From: a bacterium
Lineage (GTDB): Bacteria > Babelota > Babeliae > Babelales > Chromulinivoraceae
DNA length: 7,358 nucleotides
Assembly (NCBI GenBank): GCA_947377595.1
Contig: CANCGK010000046.1
Location: 1 to 7,358, forward strand
Direction: 5' to 3'
Below are positions 1 through 6,530 of the stretch, piece after piece; position 1 is the first letter of the stretch, and every line of letters begins with the position of its first letter. The notes below the pieces were generated by a model. That model saw nothing but the letters and a program-made list of their open reading frames with translations, was not told the origin of the DNA and ran no database searches. The position numbers and the translations under genes were made by a program.

Positions 1-696
1 ATTCAAAAAGCTATACACGAGCAGTGGCAAGGGACAGTTTATAACATTTTAGATGCTAATGAAATTATCATTAGAATACAAGATACTCCAGAAACAACTA
101 AAGATTTAGATCAAAAAATACAAGCTACTGTTGATGCAGTATCAATTGATAATCCTGGAACTATTTTACAAAAAAATAGTTTGAGTAGTGCTGTTGGCGA
201 ATCTTTACGTCATTCATCATTAAAAGCTATTATCTTTGCATTATTATTAATGCTTTTATACATTGCTTTCCGATTTCAATTTGCATTTGCTTTTGGCGCT
301 GTTATGGCGTTAGCACATGATGCATTAACAGTTTTAGCTGTTTTTCTTCTTATCAATCGTGAAATTTCAATCGATGTAGTCGGCGCATTGCTTGCAGTGT
401 TAGGCTATTCAATTAATGACACTATTGTTATTTTTGCTCAAATCAAAAAGAATTTAAAAGCTATGAAGGGTAAACCTTTAGCTACAATTGTTGACACAAG
501 TATAAATCAGACAATGCGACGAACCATCTTAACAAGTATGTCTACAGCGATTGTTGTTGGCTCAATGTTATTATTTGGTGGGGAATCGATTAGAAGTCTT
601 TCTTTAGCTATCCTGCTTGGAGTTATATTTGGAACATATTCTTCTGTCTTTATTGCAAGCTCAATAATGATGTATTTTTACAAAGAAGAAAAATAA
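1..696 (+). CDS. secF: Protein translocase subunit SecF, C-terminal part (5' end outside window)
   Basis: The frame is open from base 1 and gives 231 codons, so the start, first membrane helix and most of the first periplasmic domain lie outside the window. SecF pairs with SecD in the inner membrane and uses the proton gradient to help SecYEG release exported proteins. About 70 residues of the P1 periplasmic region come first. Five hydrophobic segments follow, at roughly fragment residues 76-92, 94-118, 126-148, 176-193 and 196-228, matching TM2-TM6. The family motif GYSIND is present, with its Asp at fragment residue 140. The motif QTMRRT has its second Arg at 174. By alignment from memory these match E. 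coli D213 and R247, the proton-pathway residues. The usual DRIREN that follows GYSIND reads AQIKKN here. The protein ends in a short charged KEEK tail. A TTG at 181 is an internal codon, not the start. secD is expected just upstream. Confidence 0.95.
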   Translation: MQKAIHEQWQGTVYNILDANEIIIRIQDTPETTKDLDQKIQATVDAVSIDNPGTILQKNSLSSAVGESLRHSSLKAIIFALLLMLLYIAFRFQFAFAFGAVMALAHDALTVLAVFLLINREISIDVVGALLAVLGYSINDTIVIFAQIKKNLKAMKGKPLATIVDTSINQTMRRTILTSMSTAIVVGSMLLFGGESIRSLSLAILLGVIFGTYSSVFIASSIMMYFYKEEK

Positions 697-812
697 AAAT
701 CAAATAGATGCCTTCCAAGATACATCATGGATCTATCGCAAAGGCTTTGAAAAAGTCACATTAGACACAATTATTGTCTACAGAACAAGCAATGCATTAT
801 CCTAAAAATTAC

Positions 813-855
813 ATTATTGAGCCTGAAAGTGTTTTATATTTTCAAGCTCAATAAT
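813..855 (+). terminator. Stem-loop after secF, probable transcript end
   Basis: ATTATTGAGC at 813-822 is the exact reverse complement of GCTCAATAAT at 846-855. Inside this 10-bp stem, past one C/A mismatch, TGAAA pairs with TTTCA, leaving a loop of about 11 nt. The hairpin is the strongest structure in the 215-nt secF-rho spacer. It is followed by AAATTTTAG rather than a clean T-run, so intrinsic termination would be weak; it could instead protect the 3' end of the secF mRNA. It separates secF from a -10-like site used for rho. Confidence 0.5.
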
Positions 856-875
856 AAATTTTAGAATGCGCGCTC

Positions 876-881
876 TATACT
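876..881 (+). promoter_or_regulatory. Candidate -10 box for rho
   Basis: TATACT matches the sigma70 -10 consensus at five of six positions and lies 30 nt before the TTG proposed as the rho start. No convincing -35 is found 16-18 nt upstream, where the sequence is AT-only. A start of transcription near 888 would give a leader of about 24 nt to TTG 912, or about 84 nt to ATG 972. This is a motif match only. Confidence 0.35.
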
Positions 882-911
882 TACAAACCTTTTATTACGG
901 ATAAAAAGATC

Positions 912-2297
912 TTGCAAAATCCAAAAGAAACTAAACGGCCTAGACTTCCTATTTCTAATGCACAAAAAAAAATGACGAATCCACAAGAACTTACAAAAAA
1001 AGACATGTTAGAAATGCTCATACATGATCTTAATTTTACAGCAAAACGTCTTGGTATCATCGGCTCAAGCATGATGACCAAAGATCAATTGATCAACGTT
1101 ATACTTGAACATCAAAAGTCTCCTGAAAAGTCTATTCGTGTATCTGGAGTGTTAGAAAAGTTACCTGATGGCTTTGGATTTTTACGATTTCCTGAGTATG
1201 ATTACATTTCAGGACCAGATGATATTTATGTATCTCCAACGCAAATTCGACGCCTCAACTTACGTACAGGCGATACAATCTCTGGTGAAATTCGCCCTCC
1301 AAAAGAAAACGAAAAATATTTTGCATTGCAAACAATCGAAATGGTTAATGGCCAAGATCCAGCCCGCACAACAAGTCGTATCGATTTTGATCGCCTAACG
1401 CCATTACATCCTGATAAAAAATTCACATTAGAATGTCGTCCAGATTTTATATCAACTCGTATCATGGATATTTTTACCCCAATTGGTAAAGGGCAACGTG
1501 GTCTGATTGTAGCTCCACCAAAAGTTGGTAAAACTGTTTTAATGAAAGAAATTGCAAAAAGTCTTTTAGCTGAAAACGAAAATATTTATCTGATTGTTCT
1601 TTCTATCGATGAACGTCCAGAAGAAAACACCGACATGAAACGCTCAATTTCTGGTAAAAATGCCGAAGTCGTAAGTTCTACATTTGATGAATCTCCAGAA
1701 CGACACGTTCAAGTAGCTGAAATCGTTTTAGAAAAAGCAAAACGTTATGTTGAATATGGTCATGATGTTGTAATTCTACTTGATTCTATTACACGATTAG
1801 CAAGAGCTTATAATACAATTGCTCCAACATCTGGTAAAGTTTTAACTGGCGGTGTTGATGCAAATGCTCTACAACGTCCAAAGCGATTCTTTGGTGCAGC
1901 TCGTAACGCAGAAGAAGGCGGATCTTTAACAATTATAGCAACAGCTTTAATTGAAACTGGATCTAAAATGGACGAAGTTATTTATGAAGAATTTAAAGGT
2001 ACTGGTAACATGGAACTTCATTTAACTCGTAAATTATCTAATCGAAGAACATTCCCTGCGTTTGATCTTATTCCATCTGGTACTCGTCGTGAAGATTTAT
2101 TGTTAACAGAAGAAGAATTAAATCATTCATGGGTATTGCATAAATTCTTATCAACAATGAATGTTGTTGAAGGGATGGAGTTTATGATTGATAAAATGAA
2201 GCATACTAAAACAAATGAAGAATTTTTTGCAACTATGAGCAAAAAAAGTATGACAAATTCAAACAATAACAATCATTCAAATAAACACGACCAATAA
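912..2297 (+). CDS. rho: Transcription termination factor Rho
   Basis: Rho is the hexameric RNA-dependent ATPase/helicase that ends transcription at C-rich unstructured RNA. With the TTG start at 912 it has 461 residues; E. coli Rho has 419. An N-terminal helical domain is followed by the cold-shock RNA-binding domain, about 77-140, with GFGFLR at 87-92. The ATPase core has Walker A APPKVGKT at 201-208, the catalytic-Glu segment DERPEE at 233-238, Walker B with LLDSITRLARAYN at 289-301, the Q-loop LTGG at 311-314, then GTGNMELHL and the SGTRRE arginine-finger region. Walker A has Val where Ala is usual. The start is uncertain: ATG at 972 would give 441 residues, and neither site has a Shine-Dalgarno; the first 20 residues are basic and Pro-rich. 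An Asn-rich tail, 449-461, extends beyond the usual C-terminus. The gene appears to be a single unit between the 813-855 hairpin and the 2309-2363 terminator. Confidence 0.97.
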   Translation: MQNPKETKRPRLPISNAQKKMTNPQELTKKDMLEMLIHDLNFTAKRLGIIGSSMMTKDQLINVILEHQKSPEKSIRVSGVLEKLPDGFGFLRFPEYDYISGPDDIYVSPTQIRRLNLRTGDTISGEIRPPKENEKYFALQTIEMVNGQDPARTTSRIDFDRLTPLHPDKKFTLECRPDFISTRIMDIFTPIGKGQRGLIVAPPKVGKTVLMKEIAKSLLAENENIYLIVLSIDERPEENTDMKRSISGKNAEVVSSTFDESPERHVQVAEIVLEKAKRYVEYGHDVVILLDSITRLARAYNTIAPTSGKVLTGGVDANALQRPKRFFGAARNAEEGGSLTIIATALIETGSKMDEVIYEEFKGTGNMELHLTRKLSNRRTFPAFDLIPSGTRREDLLLTEEELNHSWVLHKFLSTMNVVEGMEFMIDKMKHTKTNEEFFATMSKKSMTNSNNNNHSNKHDQ

Positions 2298-2308
2298 ATT
2301 ACACTTTA

Positions 2309-2363
2309 TACACACTAAGAAAAGGGATAAACTTGCACAGTTTATCCCTTTTCTTAGTGTGTA
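2309..2363 (+). terminator. Intrinsic terminator after rho (24-bp perfect inverted repeat, likely bidirectional)
   Basis: Bases 2309-2332 are perfectly complementary to 2340-2363, with a 7-nt loop TTGCACA at 2333-2339. The loop-proximal core is GGGATAAAC/GTTTATCCC. It is flanked by AAAA on the left and TTTTCTT on the right, the pattern of a bidirectional rho-independent terminator in which the A- and T-tracts pair with each other. Beyond these tracts the stem continues with CACACTAAG/CTTAGTGTG, more than a terminator needs. It begins 11 nt after the rho stop and ends 20 nt before the next ATG. Confidence 0.8.
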
Positions 2364-2383
2364 AGCGTACAAAATATAGCACT

Positions 2384-3544
2384 ATGAAAAAAATATTGAT
2401 TAACATTACTTTATTTTTAACTTTAATTTCTCAAGCAGAACTCAAAGCATCTCTTCCATTTGATACTTTAATTGAAAACTATCAATTAACATGTCTTGCC
2501 ATCCCTATTATTAATTTGATGGGTCACCTTTCGTTATTCGATGCGCATAAAAATTTAGAAACGAAAAAAGGCTATATCAGACGTGATCCAGAAATACATG
2601 AAAAAGTAAAAATTATAAAATTAGCTAGAGTTGAACATGTTATAACTGCACTTTCATCATTAGAGGGACTTGAACATCCCAACTCCTATGAAGATAATAT
2701 TCCAACAGCTCTTACAGTAACATCTCGAGTTATGATAACAGGTCTTTTATCAACTACAGGAGTTTGTGCGTACGATCCATTAAAACTATCATTGCATTCG
2801 ATCAATGCTATAACATCACTCCCGACAATGATCCACACCATGCAAATGTTATATGCATATCACAAAGCAAAAAGTGAAAGACGAACTATTCATGCTTATA
2901 CGATAGAAGATGTTTTAACGCAAGACCTTAATGAACTTTTTGCAAAAAAAATGAATAAACAACAATACAATCCGCAAAGTAAATGTCGTCAATACTTGCA
3001 AGATTGGCGCAATTTACACCCTGAACAATATGCCAATCGTATTTCAAGCGCCCCGACAAAAAGCTATTCTGAAAAAAAATTAAAAGAAATGTTATCATCT
3101 CATATTTTATCTGGCGATATACTTGATACAATTGTAACATTTTTAAAACCCAATAAAGACTGCTTGGTTGCATATGATCCAGATCTTAAAGATCATATCG
3201 GTGAACTTGACCAAAAATTTTATACCCAATACCCAAGATCTACCAATGCACAATCTTGCCAAGAAGAAATTTTACCAATATCTTTAACAGCGACTGATCA
3301 AACTTTGACAATTGCTCATCAAAAAAATTTAACTGATTACATCAATAGCTATCGAGCAAAAAATAAGCGATTTCCTTTGACAATTAAAGTATTAGATGAT
3401 GCGCAATATGTTAATCAAGATGGTATAAAAATAGAAAAATTATCAAAAGAACAAAGTAATATAATAAGAGCTGGTTTTAAAAAATCTGTCGAAAAATACA
3501 TAGAAATGAAAAAAAATGGCACAAGTCTCGAGATTGTTTTTTAA
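2384..3544 (+). CDS. Secreted or membrane-anchored protein of unknown function, paralog of the next gene (long form)
   Basis: The family is not recognised. The 386-residue protein starts with a signal peptide: MKK, then a hydrophobic run to about residue 17, with possible cleavage after SQA (18) or LKA (22). ATG 2384 is chosen because a TTG at 2333, in the same frame, lies in the terminator loop and would put 17 polar residues before the signal peptide. Two moderately hydrophobic stretches, near 36-52 and 107-130, may be membrane segments. It shares several blocks with the next gene: IIKLARVEH (77-85), TSLPTMIH (144-151), IEDVLT (174-179), YLQDW (204-208) and HIGELDQKFY (271-280). About 100 residues after position 285 have no counterpart there; they are Lys-rich and probably helical at the end. 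No Shine-Dalgarno is seen before the ATG; TATAGC at 2375-2380 could be a -10 for a leaderless or very short-leader mRNA. Confidence 0.85.
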   Translation: MKKILINITLFLTLISQAELKASLPFDTLIENYQLTCLAIPIINLMGHLSLFDAHKNLETKKGYIRRDPEIHEKVKIIKLARVEHVITALSSLEGLEHPNSYEDNIPTALTVTSRVMITGLLSTTGVCAYDPLKLSLHSINAITSLPTMIHTMQMLYAYHKAKSERRTIHAYTIEDVLTQDLNELFAKKMNKQQYNPQSKCRQYLQDWRNLHPEQYANRISSAPTKSYSEKKLKEMLSSHILSGDILDTIVTFLKPNKDCLVAYDPDLKDHIGELDQKFYTQYPRSTNAQSCQEEILPISLTATDQTLTIAHQKNLTDYINSYRAKNKRFPLTIKVLDDAQYVNQDGIKIEKLSKEQSNIIRAGFKKSVEKYIEMKKNGTSLEIVF

Positions 3545-3601
3545 TTTTCAGATTAAAAATTTTCTATAACAAAATACTAACACTTATACCCATAAAAAAT
3601 C

Positions 3602-4588
3602 ATGCAAAAATTAAAATTATTCATACTTATCCTGAGCTTCTTGCCTACTCAAAACATTATAACACATCCTATTCTTTGGATAAGTATGCCTACTTATAAT
3701 CTGATACATTATATGATATTAGATTCATATCAAAAAGAATCACTTGCCATAAAAGATATGATAGAGCGATTGCCGTTTGCTCAGCCTCAAGACAAGATTA
3801 TAGAACTTACTAGAATTGAACACGAAATTGCTGCTCTTGAAAGTTTTAAAGGTTTTTATAATCCAAATGCTACCAACGCAGATTATCTAGAAAGATACGT
3901 TACTGTATCATTACGAATCGGCATAATATTAACAGCTGTAGGAATAAACGTATATCAATATGTATATAATCAACCTCCATATGAATGGCTTTTAGTTGCT
4001 TGCATGATAAATATGGCAACATCATTACCAACTGTAATGCATCAAAAAACGATGTTGAAGCAATATTATCAAGCAAAAAAAGATACATTAACATTTAATG
4101 CGACAAATATCGAGGATGTTTTAACAAAAAAAATGAATGCTTCTCTTGTCGCAAAAATCAATCAAGAAAAATGTGATATTGACCGATCATCTTTTCGACA
4201 TTTACAAGAATGGCATAATTTAACTCCTTATAGAGCTCGAGAAAATCGTCCTTCTACAGCTTCAGCTAGAAATAAAACCATGAATGCTCTCAGTCAAATA
4301 AATATCATGCGCAGTCGGGAAAATAAAAAAGAACTGACTAAAAAAACAGCTCTTTTAATTAAAGAGTTCGTTGGGAACGATACCATAGATGAAACGTTCA
4401 ATCAAATAAATACCTTACGTACTCGTGATCATAAAACAAGGCTTCCACAAGAAATAATGATGTTGACTCAAGATTTTTTTAACCCAAAACCATGGCAACC
4501 TCGCCAATTAACCCATGAAGAAGAGTCGCATATTGGGACTTTACCGGAAGAATTTTATCAACGACTTCCACGAAACCCTGCAGCATAA
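3602..4588 (+). CDS. Secreted or membrane-anchored protein of unknown function, paralog of the preceding gene (short form)
   Basis: This 328-residue product begins with a signal peptide (Lys-rich start, hydrophobic core near 6-14). It aligns with the upstream neighbour in the same order: IIELTRIEH (66-74), INMATSLPTVMH (136-147), IEDVLT (170-175), LQEWHNLTP (201-209) and HIGTLPEEFY (310-319). It ends nine residues after that last block, so the neighbour's C-terminal extension is absent. Hydrophobic segments near 100-122 and 128-142 could form a membrane hairpin. Between the LQEW and HIG blocks there is a tandem internal duplication of about 35 residues. The gap to the first gene is 57 nt with no strong terminator, so co-transcription is likely, although TATACC at 3585-3590 could give a separate start. 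No Shine-Dalgarno is visible. Tandem position and shared blocks indicate gene duplication followed by divergence; function is unknown. Confidence 0.85.
   Translation: MQKLKLFILILSFLPTQNIITHPILWISMPTYNLIHYMILDSYQKESLAIKDMIERLPFAQPQDKIIELTRIEHEIAALESFKGFYNPNATNADYLERYVTVSLRIGIILTAVGINVYQYVYNQPPYEWLLVACMINMATSLPTVMHQKTMLKQYYQAKKDTLTFNATNIEDVLTKKMNASLVAKINQEKCDIDRSSFRHLQEWHNLTPYRARENRPSTASARNKTMNALSQINIMRSRENKKELTKKTALLIKEFVGNDTIDETFNQINTLRTRDHKTRLPQEIMMLTQDFFNPKPWQPRQLTHEEESHIGTLPEEFYQRLPRNPAA
4271..4483 (+). repeat. Tandem internal duplication (about 36 codons x 2) within the short paralog
   Basis: Residues 224-258 and 259-294 of the short paralog align: NKTMNALSQIN matches NDTIDETFNQIN with one gap. 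From there, QINIMRSRENKKEL matches QINTLRTRDHKTRL, and LLIKEF matches MLTQDF. The two QIN motifs start at residues 232 and 268, an offset of 36 codons. Eleven bases, TCAAATAAATA, remain identical at this point, which suggests true sequence duplication rather than convergence. The longer paralog appears to have only one related segment (about 227-262). Confidence 0.7.
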
Positions 4589-4594
4589 AATCTT

Positions 4595-4611
4595 TAATCT
4601 ATGATAGATTA
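4595..4611 (-). terminator. Small hairpin between convergent gene ends, weak terminator candidate
   Basis: TAATCTA (4595-4601) and TAGATTA (4605-4611) are perfect inverted repeats with a 3-nt loop. They sit in the 24-nt space between the stop codons of the short paralog (+) and tsaD (-). The stem is AT-rich and neither strand has a long T-run after it, although AAAGATTTTA follows on the minus strand. It may be all that separates the two converging transcripts. Confidence 0.3.
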
Positions 4612-4612
4612 C

Positions 4613-5662
4613 TTAAAAAATTGGTAAATCTAAATCATCAAACTGATTTTGTAAAGCTTTATACGCACCGACAAATGCAATCATCCCAGCATTATCGGTG
4701 CATAATTTTCCTGAAGGATAAAATAATTGTATACGACGTTTTTCTGCAAATGCTTGCAATGTACGGCGTAAATATTTATTACAGGCAACGCCACCAACAA
4801 AAGATATTGCTTTAATATCAGGATATTGCTTAATAACTTGAGCTAATTTTTTTTCAAAAATATCACCCATACACACGAGTAAAGAACTGGCAACTTGTTG
4901 TTTAAAATAAAGATCATCATCTTTTAAAAATTTTTTAGCTTGCAAATCATAAGCATCACGCTTGACAAGATCATATAAAATCGATGTTTTAAGGCCAGAA
5001 AAACTAAAATTATTATTTTGCATAGAACCGCGAGTATATTGAAAAAAGTCCTTAAACTCAACCTGTTCTGCTAATTTTTCGATAACTGGACCACCTGGAT
5101 ACGGTAAATTCATCATTTTAGCAATTTTATCAAAAGCTTCACCGGCAGCATCATCAATTGTGTGTCCAATAAGCGTATACTGGCCAAAATTTTCTACAAG
5201 ATACATCGATGTATGCCCACCAGAAACAGTCAGACAAATAAACGGAAAAGGAACTACATTTTCTATACATGCAGAAAAAACATGCCCTTCTAAATGATTA
5301 ATACCAATCAATTTTTTATTTTTCGCAAAAGCCAAACCTTTTGCATAGGAGACGCCAATCATCAAAGCTCCAGGCAACCCTGGTTTGCTTGTAACAGCAA
5401 TAACATCAATTTCATCAAGAGTAACCTGTGCTGCATCTAAAGCCTTTTGAACAATAATGCCAATTTTTTCCATGTGAAGACGAGATGCTAATTCTGGAAT
5501 CACACCACCATGCCAAGCGTGCAAATCAACTTGAGAATATAATTCATTTGACAGTAAACCACGAGCAACATGATAGACAGCTGCTCCCGTTTCATCACAC
5601 GAAGACTCAATGCCCAATATTTTTAATCGAGCGCTAGAGTCAAAAATTTTATCTAAATTCAT
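4613..5662 (-). CDS. tsaD: tRNA N6-adenosine threonylcarbamoyltransferase TsaD
   Basis: TsaD transfers the threonylcarbamoyl group from threonylcarbamoyl-AMP to A37 of tRNAs reading ANN codons (t6A), working with TsaB, TsaE and the TsaC product. The 349 residues match the family in length and order: GIESSCDETG (17-26), GGVIPELASR (52-61), the metal-binding HLEGH (123-127), SGGHT (147-151), IDDAAGEAFDK, YPGGP, FSFSGLKT, the VGGVACN region, and CTDN with metal-ligand Asp at 323. About 13 residues precede LKILGIESS, slightly longer than in E. coli; ATG 5662 is the only Met before residue 64. GAAAGA lies just upstream as a weak ribosome-binding site. It lies 37 nt downstream of the secreted orphan on the same strand and probably shares its transcript. 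All key residues are intact. Confidence 0.97.
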   Translation of the reverse strand: MNLDKIFDSSARLKILGIESSCDETGAAVYHVARGLLSNELYSQVDLHAWHGGVIPELASRLHMEKIGIIVQKALDAAQVTLDEIDVIAVTSKPGLPGALMIGVSYAKGLAFAKNKKLIGINHLEGHVFSACIENVVPFPFICLTVSGGHTSMYLVENFGQYTLIGHTIDDAAGEAFDKIAKMMNLPYPGGPVIEKLAEQVEFKDFFQYTRGSMQNNNFSFSGLKTSILYDLVKRDAYDLQAKKFLKDDDLYFKQQVASSLLVCMGDIFEKKLAQVIKQYPDIKAISFVGGVACNKYLRRTLQAFAEKRRIQLFYPSGKLCTDNAGMIAFVGAYKALQNQFDDLDLPIF

Positions 5663-5699
5663 ATCTATCTTTCAACGTCAGTATGTATCATGCAATTGA

Positions 5700-6428
5700 T
5701 TATGGTTTAATCATAACAACTGTTTTACTTTCTATCTTTGAACTATTGGATAGATGATGCTTATGAATTGTATCAAAATCTATGCCAATAATGCGAGCTT
5801 GTATAATTGCTTGAGTTATATCTTCTCTATCTATATTTTGATCCATTAAAATTGTAGGCAAAATACGAATATTGCTATTCAAAGGCCAAACTTTTACATC
5901 AAGCCCTGCTATATAATCTGCTTTAAATAAAAAAATAATCGTATTGTCGGGAATAATTTTATCCGCAGGTAAAACTTCTTGCGTTACGTGCCAGCAATAC
6001 CCCTGAGCAACTTTATCTTGATCATACTTTCTCATTGCAGTTAACGTATAAAATTTATACGAAACTCCCTCTGGAACATACAAATAATTAATAGTATTAT
6101 CATACGAAGAAGGCAAAGGTCGATCGCAAATTAAAAGATGAATTTTTTGAGTTGATCGAGCTTCGTTGACAGCATAAGGAACAATTTTGACTAAATCTTT
6201 TTTTGTCAAAGATTGGCCAATGCGCTTTGATTTTTTATCATGGTTAATATCCAATTGAATCTTATTACCCTTGTAATATAAACATAAATCTGGATCAATA
6301 TCACAAGGAAAAACAATATCTCCAATAAAGGGAGCCATAGGCTCTTCGTATTCAAGAAGTGATTTTGGCCCAGCAAAGAATGATCCAAACGATCCTAATA
6401 AAACTACAAGAATGATTTGTTTTTTCAT
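5700..6428 (-). CDS. Predicted secreted protein of unknown function
   Basis: The 242-residue product is not recognised. It starts with a clear signal peptide: MKKQ, then a hydrophobic core IILVVLLGSF and small residues, with likely cleavage near residues 15-20 (FFAGP). The mature part is soluble-looking, mixed alpha/beta, with no second membrane helix. It has four cysteines, at 42, 49, 101 and 145, which could form disulfides if it is exported. Hydrophobic beta-like stretches such as IHLLIC, YLYVPEG, TIIFLF and KTVVMI alternate with polar loops. AGGT 7 nt before the ATG is the best Shine-Dalgarno in the window and supports the start. It is the first gene of a probable two-gene transcript with tsaD and is divergent from smpB. 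Nothing links it functionally to either. Genes like this are common lineage-specific exported proteins in intracellular bacteria, but that is inference. Confidence 0.8.
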   Translation of the reverse strand: MKKQIILVVLLGSFGSFFAGPKSLLEYEEPMAPFIGDIVFPCDIDPDLCLYYKGNKIQLDINHDKKSKRIGQSLTKKDLVKIVPYAVNEARSTQKIHLLICDRPLPSSYDNTINYLYVPEGVSYKFYTLTAMRKYDQDKVAQGYCWHVTQEVLPADKIIPDNTIIFLFKADYIAGLDVKVWPLNSNIRILPTILMDQNIDREDITQAIIQARIIGIDFDTIHKHHLSNSSKIESKTVVMIKP

Positions 6429-6462
6429 CGATTTACCTAAATGTTTTGACGAAGTGCCAATA

Positions 6463-6491
6463 TTTTCATTACTATAATTAAGAAGTATAAT
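6463..6491 (+). promoter_or_regulatory. Candidate smpB promoter in the divergent intergenic region
   Basis: The 102-nt space between the divergent secreted orphan and smpB holds two perfect TATAAT hexamers, at 6473-6478 and 6486-6491. The second is 17 nt downstream of TTTTCA (6463-6468), a four-of-six match to the -35 consensus, which would start transcription near 6498, about 33 nt before the smpB ATG. On the minus strand, TATACT (complement of 6484-6489) and a TATAGT could serve the orphan gene, so the two promoters may overlap. Confidence 0.5.
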
Positions 6492-6530
6492 AATAGTAGT
6501 ACAAAAATAGAAATTTAGTAGTCAAAATTC

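Noticed and set aside
762..780. TAGACA/TGTCTA palindrome in the secF-rho spacer
   Set aside because: Only 6 bp per arm in AT-rich DNA, with no linked promoter or conserved operator to support it.
881..1465. Minus-strand and alternative-frame open stretches inside rho
   Set aside because: They overlap strongly conserved rho coding sequence and show no protein motif of their own.
2333..2383. In-frame TTG start 17 codons upstream of the long paralog's ATG
   Set aside because: The TTG lies in the loop of the rho terminator and would put polar residues before an otherwise perfect signal peptide at ATG 2384.
3538..3559. TTTTTAAT/ATTAAAAA inverted repeat at the end of the long paralog as a terminator
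   Set aside because: The stem is purely A/T, overlaps the stop codon, and is too weak to be a credible terminator.
4621..4815. Plus-strand open stretch inside tsaD
   Set aside because: It is antisense to the conserved C-terminal part of tsaD, including CTDN, and looks like a shadow frame.
6446..6478. TTGACG plus TATAAT as a smpB promoter
   Set aside because: The spacer is 21 nt, too long for sigma70; the TTTTCA/TATAAT pair with a 17-nt spacer was preferred.
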